6,055 bases of DNA, from the NCBI GenBank assembly GCA_002313255.1, contig DCBA01000057.1:701-6755 (forward strand), written 5' to 3'. Source of the stretch: Gammaproteobacteria bacterium UBA1119. Lineage in GTDB: Bacteria > Pseudomonadota > Gammaproteobacteria > Pseudomonadales > Azotimanducaceae. Below the pieces are notes generated by a model. It was given only the letters and a program-made list of their open reading frames with translations, searched no databases and had not been told where the DNA came from. Below, piece by piece: positions 1 to 6,011 of this stretch (its first letter is position 1; every line of letters begins with the position of its first letter). A program made the position numbers and the translations under genes.

Positions 1-41
1 CGATCTGTCAACGGTTTGCAACGCCAACGTTCCGTCAATCC

Positions 42-1328
42 ATGAATCTAGCATCCACCAACAACCCACCCGCGCCGCTACGTTACCTGACATCACTCGC
101 GGAGCGACGCATGGTGACCCGGTACCGGGCGCACCAAAATACAATCCGAGCATCTGCCAAGTCCCCGTTTCGCTTGGACTACTTCCATCAAGTGGACGAC
201 CCCCACAGCTATCTAGTCGCCCTTGCCTTGAGACAGATCGAGACAGCATATCCCGTCGACATCCAGAGTCACGTGGTGTCGCCACCCGACAGGATGAACG
301 CACCGGAACCAGACTTGCTCCGCGAATACGCGCTACGCGATACCGGACAAATCGCACCACATTACGGCCTGATTATGGATACCCGAGAAGCATCGACTAC
401 CGACATTGAACAATGCGAAGTCGAACTCTCCTCAGTCCCGCAAGACCAGTTTTTCGATAAGGCCGCGTCGTTCGGTGCGCTGCTAGAAACCCCCAAGACG
501 GGGGCTGCAACTCGCACAACGTCCCCGCCAACACGAGAAGGTAACAAGCTACGACGACGGCTCGGTCACTTTTCATCGGCCACCGTGTGTTTTGAGGGTA
601 ATTGGTACTGGGGCCTCGATCGTTTGTATCTACTCGAGTCATTGCTCTGCGAGCTCTGTGATCGGCCCAGCGACCACCTACTCTTTCCTCGACCAAAGGA
701 AAGCGGTCCGGAAGATGCGTCAAAACTCTCCCTTGAAATATTTCCCTCGCTTCGGAGTCCCTACACGGCCATTGGCTTTGATCGCGCCATAGCCTTGGCG
801 AAATCAACCGGCGTCCAACTGCAGATCCGACCGGTCTTACCTATGGTGATGCGCGGTGTACCCGCCACCATGGCCAAGGGTCGCTACATTATGACCGACA
901 CCGCACGAGAGGCCGACGCATACGGTATACCGTTCGGCGATCTTTACGATCCCATCGGCGCTCCCGTACGACGCGCCTACTCGCTTTATCCCTGGGCTCG
1001 ATCGATGAACCGAGAAATTGAGTTCCTATCGTCGTTTCTGGTCAACGCCTTCAGTCGCGGGGTAAACGCTGCGAACAATCATGGCTTAAGGCAAATCGTT
1101 GAATTCGCAGGCTTGTCGTGGTCCGAAGGAAAAAAACACCTGGATACAAATCAATGGGTCGCTGAGATCGAAGAAAACCAGCGCGTGCTCGTCGACGAAC
1201 TGGGACTATGGGGCGTCCCAAGTTTTCGTTTACGCGACGCCGAAGGACGTACTTTTTGTACTTGGGGTCAGGATCGCATCTGGTTGGTCGCTGCCGAAAT
1301 GAAACGTCTTATGGGTCAGTACGCCTAG
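42..1328 (+). CDS. DsbA/HCCA-isomerase-like protein with two thioredoxin-type domains, no CXXC
   Basis: This 428-residue protein resembles the DsbA family (2-hydroxychromene-2-carboxylate isomerase and kappa-class GST branch). Two thioredoxin-like units are visible. Unit 1 opens at about residue 44 with YFHQVDDPHSYL (48-58, plus flanks) and ends near FEGNWYWGLDRLYLLE (184-199). Unit 2 opens at about 230 with LEIFPSLRSPY and ends with GVPSF (391-395, the expected cis-proline loop) and TWGQDRIWL (407-415). The two ends share a W-G-x-D-R pattern, which suggests an internal duplication. Neither unit has a CXXC at its active-site turn, so dithiol exchange is unlikely. A glutathione-type isomerase or a non-enzymatic role is possible. 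No signal peptide is apparent, so a cytoplasmic location is inferred. ATG 42 has no clear Shine-Dalgarno sequence, the frame is open back to base 3, and Met24 (base 111) is an alternative, so the true start is uncertain. The substrate is unknown. Confidence 0.85.
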   Translation: MNLASTNNPPAPLRYLTSLAERRMVTRYRAHQNTIRASAKSPFRLDYFHQVDDPHSYLVALALRQIETAYPVDIQSHVVSPPDRMNAPEPDLLREYALRDTGQIAPHYGLIMDTREASTTDIEQCEVELSSVPQDQFFDKAASFGALLETPKTGAATRTTSPPTREGNKLRRRLGHFSSATVCFEGNWYWGLDRLYLLESLLCELCDRPSDHLLFPRPKESGPEDASKLSLEIFPSLRSPYTAIGFDRAIALAKSTGVQLQIRPVLPMVMRGVPATMAKGRYIMTDTAREADAYGIPFGDLYDPIGAPVRRAYSLYPWARSMNREIEFLSSFLVNAFSRGVNAANNHGLRQIVEFAGLSWSEGKKHLDTNQWVAEIEENQRVLVDELGLWGVPSFRLRDAEGRTFCTWGQDRIWLVAAEMKRLMGQYA

Positions 1329-1356
1329 TCGTTAAGACGAATTCCGTCGGCTAGGC
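1323..1356. terminator. Candidate hairpin between convergent genes
   Basis: GCCTAGTCG (1323-1331) can pair with CGGCTAGGC (1348-1356), giving nine pairs including one G-T, around a 16-nt loop. The arms contain the TAG stops of both convergent genes (1326-1328 on plus, 1353-1351 on minus). The position suits a shared terminator. However, no T-run follows on either strand. Part of the symmetry also arises simply because both genes end in GCC TAG, so this is a weak call. Confidence 0.3.
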
Positions 1357-2436
1357 AAGGGCTCGTTGGTTCGCATCCCTTTCCGCCACCATTGTTCGAA
1401 TCGCCGGAATCAGCTCGCGTCCGTACGCCACCGTATCATGGAAGGGATCGAATCCACGGATGAGCACCCCGCGAACACCCAGGTCGTAATACCTCACAAT
1501 GGCTTCAGCAACTTGATCGGGCGTACCGACCAGCGCCGTCGAATTGCCACTACCACCCGAAGCAGCCGCAATCGGCACCCAGAGGCGTTCATCCTGAACT
1601 TCGCCACCATCAATTAAATTCACCAGGCGACGGGCCGTCTCGGCTTCAGGGATGCGCGACGACAATTGACGTGATTCCTGCTCCACTCCGGCCAGAATTT
1701 TCCGGGCCTTTTCCCACGCTGCTTCCTCCGTATCAGCAATAATCGGACGAAACGAAACATTGAATTCGAGGCTCCGCTGATAGGTCTCAGCAACCCCCCC
1801 AATACGTTCCATGAGTGCCGCGATCTCCGCACGTGGCTCGCCAAATAACGCATACATATCGCAGTGGCGCGCGCCCACAGGAATCGCCGCATCCGAAATC
1901 CCACCAAACCACAGCGGGACGTGGGGTTCTTGCCAGCAGGTAACCTCGGACGAAACGCGCTCCGCCTGATAAAACCGTCCGTCAAAGTCAAAGGGTTCTT
2001 CAGTGGTCCAAACACGCCGCATCAATTCTAGATATTCATCCGTGCGCGCATAACGTTCATCGTGCTCAAGAAAATCACCGTCTCGTCTTTGTTCAAAATC
2101 CATGCCGCCGGTAATGATGTGTAGCCATACGCGTCCCTTTATCAGTTGATCAAGGGTGGCGACTCGGCGAGCCGCTTGGGTCGGGTTCACGAAACCCGGA
2201 CGATGCGCCACCAGGAACCGAATGCGGTCGGTGGCTTGGGCAGCATGCATCGCAACAAGAAATCCGTCCGCCGACGCAGACGTGTGCCCTACGAGGACCG
2301 CGTCAAAGCCGGCGTCTTCATGCGCCTTGGTGAATTCGACGACGTACTCAGGATCGACGCCGCCACCAATGATGTGGACCGTGGAATCTGATCGCGGCCG
2401 CTCAACGCCGATCATTCCAAGCACGTTCATGGGCAT
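1351..2436 (-). CDS. LLM-class flavin-dependent monooxygenase, SsuD-like
   Basis: This 361-residue protein belongs to the bacterial luciferase-like (LLM) superfamily and is closest in pattern to alkanesulfonate monooxygenase SsuD (E. coli form about 380 residues). Such enzymes use reduced FMN from a partner reductase and O2. Family signatures are FLVAHRPG (74-81), AARRVATLDQL (88-98), GR...ITGG (101-111), DG.FLEHDERY (119-129), PLWFGG (174-179) and TALVGTP (300-306). By remembered alignment, the SsuD active-site residues are all replaced: Cys54 by Ser55, Arg226 by Ser228, His228 by Arg230, Arg297 by Ser293 and Tyr331 by Phe329. An alkanesulfonate substrate is therefore not supported. ATG 2436 is preferred over ATG 2430 because AGAGAA lies 6 nt upstream of it. 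The gene follows the cyclase by 43 bp on the same strand, so it is probably its operon partner. No flavin reductase gene is in the window. Confidence 0.88.
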   Translation of the reverse strand: MPMNVLGMIGVERPRSDSTVHIIGGGVDPEYVVEFTKAHEDAGFDAVLVGHTSASADGFLVAMHAAQATDRIRFLVAHRPGFVNPTQAARRVATLDQLIKGRVWLHIITGGMDFEQRRDGDFLEHDERYARTDEYLELMRRVWTTEEPFDFDGRFYQAERVSSEVTCWQEPHVPLWFGGISDAAIPVGARHCDMYALFGEPRAEIAALMERIGGVAETYQRSLEFNVSFRPIIADTEEAAWEKARKILAGVEQESRQLSSRIPEAETARRLVNLIDGGEVQDERLWVPIAAASGGSGNSTALVGTPDQVAEAIVRYYDLGVRGVLIRGFDPFHDTVAYGRELIPAIRTMVAERDANQRALA

Positions 2437-2476
2437 GGCAAGTTCTCTAATTTACCCATCTAGTCAACCGACGCCC

Positions 2477-2508
2477 TGATCATCGAATCGCAACCGGGTT
2501 GATGATCA
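2477..2508 (-). other. Intercistronic inverted repeat at the cyclase stop
   Basis: TGATCATC (2477-2484) and GATGATCA (2501-2508) are perfect 8-bp complements around a 16-nt gap. On the minus-strand transcript the hairpin would span the last codons and TGA stop of the cyclase gene, just before the 43-nt spacer to the monooxygenase. It could stabilise the upstream message or reduce read-through. It has no T-run and lies mostly inside coding sequence, so it may be chance. Confidence 0.25.
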
Positions 2509-3427
2509 TTTGCACTGCACCCCGGACCTTCGCCTGACCTAAAACAAACATAAATTCAAACACGCCGTCGCGAACCAGCGGACCGGTATTCATCGTCTCC
2601 AAGATGTAAATGCCGTGTTCCTTTAGCAAAATGATGTGTCCATAAAAAGGACGAGACTCGTGCTGCGGCGGTACCACATCCACGCCCCACGTATCGGCAC
2701 CCACCGCGAGGACGTCCAGATCGGCCATGTAGCGAGCCACTTCTTCCGACTGCCCGGGTTCGACCGATCCCCAGACGTCGGGTTCCGATTTCAATTTGGC
2801 ATCTGTCCAACCCGTGTGGAAGAGCACCACATCGCCGCGTCGTAGCGGTGTGCCCTGACGCTTCGCTACCGCTTTGACATCATCCACACCGAAGTATTGA
2901 CCAGCCTCCATCGAGGCAACGCCAAAGTGTCCGGCCATATCGAGCACCACACCGCGCGCAACGAGCGGCGGAATTTTTTCGATACCCATTTTCGTAAGAC
3001 CCGTGATGGGGGCGAAGTCCTTGAGGTGATTGCAATTGTAGTAATATCCATCGTCGGTCCCGAGGTGCCCTAAACCGTCAATCTGCGATCCAATACCAAA
3101 CCAACCTTGAAACACATCGTCGTTGTAACTGGCTCCAGGGATGGGAACCTGTCCTCCTTGCTGGTTGGGCTGCACCACCTGTAACGACAACGAACGGGGC
3201 GGGAACGCGGGCGTCGTCGAATCGATCGTGATACCGAGACTGTAGGTACGCCCCGTCGTCACCAATTTTGAGGCCTGCGCCACACTCGCTGGCGTAATCA
3301 AGTTGGCACTTCCGATTTCGTCGTCCGCGCCCCAGCGAGACGGCTCGCACTGTTCGTGTGCATCGGCGACCGCGACTTGGCCGACGACAAGCACCAGCAC
3401 AGAAAAGACCGTGTTATATCGATTCAT
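2480..3427 (-). CDS. Secreted cyclase-family metal hydrolase (kynurenine formamidase-like fold)
   Basis: From ATG 3427 this is a 315-residue member of the cyclase family (PF04199/COG1878, which includes kynurenine formamidase and isatin hydrolase). These are divalent-metal hydrolases of amide, lactam or ester bonds. Residues below are numbered from this ATG. The N-terminus (MNRYNTVFSVLVLVVG..VADA) looks like a Sec signal peptide with cleavage near residue 23, implying a periplasmic enzyme. Next comes the family's WGADDEIGSANLITP segment (32-46). The metal motif, HxGTHxDxPxH in classical members, reads GIGSQIDGLGH (111-121): two histidines are lost, while Asp117 and His121 remain. Likely late ligands or catalytic residues are His264 and Glu277 (GHIILLKEHGIYILE). 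A TTG at 3439 would add four residues. ATG is preferred because GGGGAA sits 4 nt upstream of it and the signal peptide then begins normally. It is probably first in an operon with the monooxygenase. The substrate is unknown. Confidence 0.88.
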   Translation of the reverse strand: MNRYNTVFSVLVLVVGQVAVADAHEQCEPSRWGADDEIGSANLITPASVAQASKLVTTGRTYSLGITIDSTTPAFPPRSLSLQVVQPNQQGGQVPIPGASYNDDVFQGWFGIGSQIDGLGHLGTDDGYYYNCNHLKDFAPITGLTKMGIEKIPPLVARGVVLDMAGHFGVASMEAGQYFGVDDVKAVAKRQGTPLRRGDVVLFHTGWTDAKLKSEPDVWGSVEPGQSEEVARYMADLDVLAVGADTWGVDVVPPQHESRPFYGHIILLKEHGIYILETMNTGPLVRDGVFEFMFVLGQAKVRGAVQMIINPVAIR

Positions 3428-3520
3428 CGTGTTCCCCAAAGTGACGTTCGATCAACTTTAACCTACTCAAGACCTTAGATTCACGACGCGACGGAGGCAA
3501 CGTCGACGGCACAAGACTTA

Positions 3521-3558
3521 TGGGTCGATTTCTCATAACTCGACGACAAATCGACCCA
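3521..3558. promoter_or_regulatory. Perfect 11-bp inverted repeat, candidate operator
   Basis: TGGGTCGATTT (3521-3531) and its exact reverse complement AAATCGACCCA (3548-3558) flank a 16-bp spacer. Arm centres are 27 bp apart. The repeat lies roughly mid-way between the two divergent start codons (about 95 bp from the cyclase ATG and 43 bp from the reductase ATG). This is where a dimeric or tetrameric regulator could control both directions. As RNA it could also form a hairpin in the reductase leader. No regulator gene is in the window and I do not recognise the half-site. Confidence 0.5.
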
Positions 3559-3588
3559 AGAGTACGCTTAGCGCATCGCAAACCAATC

Positions 3589-3594
3589 GGGTGA
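3589..3594 (+). promoter_or_regulatory. Ribosome binding site for the aldo/keto reductase
   Basis: GGGTGA ends 6 nt before ATG 3601 and matches part of the anti-Shine-Dalgarno complement (GGTGA of GGAGGTGA). It supports that start, which also places the twin-arginine motif at residues 9-10. Confidence 0.5.
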
Positions 3595-3600
3595 ACGCGG

Positions 3601-4827
3601 ATGAGTGAGTCTAAGCAACCGAATCGAAGAGAATTTCTTCGATGGACCGCCCTAACCGGAGCGGCCACGAGTCTTGCAACCCACGCATCGAGCACGCCTC
3701 CCAACAAAGGTCCCAACGAAATACAAAGCTACCGCAGGCTGGGACGTACCAACCTTCAAATTTCTGATATCTCTTTTGGCTCGGCCGCATTGAGACCCGG
3801 TCAAGAAGACGTCGTGCGCCACGCACTTGATCGTGGCATCAATTACTTCGACTCTGCCTACGGCTACACCCGTGGCGCAGCGGAACAGGTACTCGGCAAC
3901 GTCTTTCAAGGGATGCGCGACAAAGTGGTACTGGTCTCTAAAGTCGAAGGCAAAGCAGATTGGTCAAAACAGCAAATGATGTCCCACCTCGACGAATCGT
4001 TGACCCGGCTAAAAACGGATTACGTCGACGTCTACATGGCGCATGCGGTGAACGACATCAACCGCTTAAAGAGCCCAGAGTGGCACGAGTTTGCTGAACT
4101 CGCGAAGAAACAAGGAAAGATCCGTTTTGTCGGCATGTCTGGCCACGCCGGTTATTTAGTGAATTGCCTTGATTACGCTCTCGACCAGGACATGGTCGAC
4201 GTGATTTTAGTTGCGTATAACTTCAACCAGGACCCCGAATTCCTTTCCAGACTCACACGCTCCGTCAACTGGATCGCCAAACAACCCGATTTGCCACGGG
4301 TCTTAAAAAAGGCAAAGGAGCTCGATGTAGGCACCGTGGTCATGAAGACGCTTCACGGGGCACGGCTGAACGATATGCGACCCTATGAAACCCAAGGCAC
4401 GACCTTTGCTCAGGCAGCCTTTCGTTGGGTTTTATCGAATGCCGACGTTGACGCCTTGGTCATCACCATGCGCGATCGGGAACGAATCGACGAGTACTTA
4501 GGCGCGTCGGGGTCGCACGAACTCGCATTCGGCGATCTGGAGCTTCTTCAACGCTATGCCAAATTAAATGGCTCCAGTTATTGTCGTCACGCCTGCAACG
4601 ATTGCAGCGGGGCATGCCCGTTCGGTGTCGACATCGCCGACGTGTTACGAACGCGCATGTACGCAACCGACTATCAAGACGTCGAACTGGCACGAGACGA
4701 ATACGCCAAAATCGAGACCAACGCTTCCGCGTGCCTCAATTGTTCCGGCGAACCCTGTCGAAATGCTTGCTCCCATGGCATCAAAATCGATGAGTTTTGC
4801 GCACCAACCCACCGGATGCTCGCCTAG
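3601..4827 (+). CDS. Tat-signal aldo/keto reductase with C-terminal double [4Fe-4S] cysteine motifs
   Basis: This 408-residue protein has three parts. The N-terminus NRREFLRWTALTG (8-20) followed by THASS is a plausible twin-arginine signal, implying export of a folded, cofactor-loaded enzyme. An aldo/keto reductase barrel spans about 44-320. It starts YRRLGRTNLQIS, and the catalytic tetrad appears intact: Asp84 and Tyr89 (FDSAYGY), Lys114 (VSK) and His148 (MAH). A typical KTLHGARLND segment lies at 249-258. The C-terminal tail (about 327-400) has cysteines 328, 332, 335, 339 (the last followed by Pro, CPFGVDI) and 378, 381, 386, 390, as expected for two [4Fe-4S] clusters. Such tails occur in a known AKR subgroup. 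The reaction is probably NAD(P)-linked carbonyl/alcohol chemistry coupled to electron transfer; the substrate is unknown. Its TAG stop overlaps the likely GTG start of larC by one base, so the two are probably co-translated. Confidence 0.9.
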   Translation: MSESKQPNRREFLRWTALTGAATSLATHASSTPPNKGPNEIQSYRRLGRTNLQISDISFGSAALRPGQEDVVRHALDRGINYFDSAYGYTRGAAEQVLGNVFQGMRDKVVLVSKVEGKADWSKQQMMSHLDESLTRLKTDYVDVYMAHAVNDINRLKSPEWHEFAELAKKQGKIRFVGMSGHAGYLVNCLDYALDQDMVDVILVAYNFNQDPEFLSRLTRSVNWIAKQPDLPRVLKKAKELDVGTVVMKTLHGARLNDMRPYETQGTTFAQAAFRWVLSNADVDALVITMRDRERIDEYLGASGSHELAFGDLELLQRYAKLNGSSYCRHACNDCSGACPFGVDIADVLRTRMYATDYQDVELARDEYAKIETNASACLNCSGEPCRNACSHGIKIDEFCAPTHRMLA

Positions 4828-6011
4828 TGGCGCGGGGCCTCTTGTACGAGTGCTTCAGCGGAATATCCGGGGACATGCATATTGGCGCTCTTATCGATAT
4901 CGGCGTACCGCACGAGTATTTGTGCCAAGAACTAGATCGGCTCGAACTCGGTAGTGAATTTCGATTAACGGCCGAACGTGCAAACAAAATGGGCATCACG
5001 GGGACCCACGCCAGCGTGGTTGTAGACACCACCAACGAACCCGAACACCGTCACCTTCCAAAGATCTTGGGTATGATCGATGCCGCCAATTATTCCGCTC
5101 GCGTAACCGAGCTCGCGACGGACATTTTTACGAACATCGCGGTCGCTGAAGGTGCCATCCACGGTATTGAGCCGAACGAAGTTCACTTTCATGAAGTCGG
5201 TGCAACCGACTCCATCGTCGACATCGTCTCGGCGGCAATCGGCATCGACTACTTGGATCCGAGCCTCGTGTATTGCGGCGTCGTCGAACTCGGCAGCGGT
5301 ACCGTCCGCTGTGCGCACGGCGTGATGCCGGTCCCCGCGCCCGCCACCGCTGAAATCCTAAAAGGCGTTCCGACCAGTCGCGGCAGAGTATCGTCTGAAG
5401 CCACCACACCCACAGGCGCCGCGATCTTGAAGACCGTGGTCGATGATTTCGAAACACCCGCGACATTCTCGACCACCGATATAGGCTACGGTATCGGCGT
5501 TAAGGACTTCGAAGTACCCAACGTCCTTCGTTTGAGCCTAGGCGAGGTCGAATCGACGCTGGAAAACGAAATCAATCTCGAGATCGAGTGCAACATCGAC
5601 GACATGAACCCGGAAGCGTATCAACCACTGATGGACGCGCTGTTCTTGGCGGGCGCAAAGGACGTCTTCTTCACGCCAATGATTATGAAGAAATCGAGGC
5701 CCGGCACCCGGGTATCCGTCCTTATCGCCCCCGCCGACAAAGACGCGATCATAAGCCAGTTGTTCGCAGGATCGACGACGCTGGGCGTGCGGATTCATCC
5801 CGTCACCAAACACATGCTACCGCGCGAAGAACGCATCCTCGAAACCAGTCTTGGATCTGTGCGAGTCAAAATTTCGCGCATGCCGGACGGTAGTATGCGT
5901 TGGAAATCGGAACACGATGACATCCAAACCTTGGCGACAACGCATAAACAGGATTACCTCACGACTAAGCGACGCGTCGACGCCGACATTGAAAAACAGC
6001 TCTCGCCATGA
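4827..6011 (+). CDS. larC: LarC, nickel insertion enzyme for the nickel-pincer nucleotide cofactor
   Basis: From GTG 4827 this is a 394-residue LarC (formerly DUF111). LarC inserts nickel into pyridinium-3,5-bisthiocarboxylic acid mononucleotide with CTP hydrolysis, the last step in making the NPN cofactor of LarA-type enzymes. Family motifs are CFSGISGDM (9-17), a minimal His-containing EHRHL (73-77), VHFHEVGATDSIVDIV (119-134), HGVMPVPAPAT (164-174), TTPTGAA (193-199), CNIDDMNPE (255-263) and MKKSRPGT (287-294). Both halves lie in one frame, unlike Lactiplantibacillus plantarum, where larC1/larC2 need a ribosomal frameshift. The frame is open back to TTG 4797, but LarC proteins normally begin a few residues before the CFSG motif. 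GTG 4827 fits this and overlaps the upstream TAG by one base; only a weak GGA precedes it. The stop overlaps larB as ATGA. Confidence 0.93.
   Translation: MARGLLYECFSGISGDMHIGALIDIGVPHEYLCQELDRLELGSEFRLTAERANKMGITGTHASVVVDTTNEPEHRHLPKILGMIDAANYSARVTELATDIFTNIAVAEGAIHGIEPNEVHFHEVGATDSIVDIVSAAIGIDYLDPSLVYCGVVELGSGTVRCAHGVMPVPAPATAEILKGVPTSRGRVSSEATTPTGAAILKTVVDDFETPATFSTTDIGYGIGVKDFEVPNVLRLSLGEVESTLENEINLEIECNIDDMNPEAYQPLMDALFLAGAKDVFFTPMIMKKSRPGTRVSVLIAPADKDAIISQLFAGSTTLGVRIHPVTKHMLPREERILETSLGSVRVKISRMPDGSMRWKSEHDDIQTLATTHKQDYLTTKRRVDADIEKQLSP

Larger units (their letters stand above)
3428..3600. promoter_or_regulatory. Divergent intergenic region between cyclase and aldo/keto reductase
   Basis: These 173 bp separate two divergently transcribed genes and should hold both promoters. 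I find no -35/-10 pair close enough to the sigma-70 consensus to call on either strand. The notable content is the 11-bp inverted repeat at 3521-3558 and ribosome-binding sequences at each end: GGGTGA at 3589-3594 for the plus gene, and GGGGAA at 3437-3432 on the minus strand for the cyclase. A short palindrome, CGTCGACG, lies at 3501-3508. Confidence 0.55.

Noticed and set aside
397..807. 136-codon open frame on the minus strand inside the DsbA-like gene
   Set aside because: It lies wholly inside a well-supported gene, its translation is Arg-rich with no recognisable domain, and it has no room for its own promoter.
1620..2015. 131-codon minus-strand frame inside the monooxygenase gene
   Set aside because: It is a frame-shifted shadow of the LLM protein; the overlapping frame has all the family motifs.
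3501..3508. Palindrome CGTCGACG as a possible operator
   Set aside because: It is only 8 bp and made of CGA/TCG steps that are frequent throughout this sequence, so chance is sufficient.
1323..3558. All three inverted repeats noted have a 16-nt loop or spacer, suggesting a repeat family
   Set aside because: The arm sequences are unrelated, arm lengths differ (8, 9 and 11), and two lie largely in coding sequence. The equal spacing is most likely coincidence.
3414..3716. 100-codon minus-strand frame across the divergent intergenic region
   Set aside because: It overlaps the start of both flanking genes, is not homologous to anything I recognise, and has an Arg-rich shadow-like composition.
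4568..4954. 128-codon plus-strand frame over the reductase/larC junction
   Set aside because: It lies in another frame of the reductase Fe-S tail and the larC start, both of which are clearly coding. I considered it as a frameshift product and found no motif in it.
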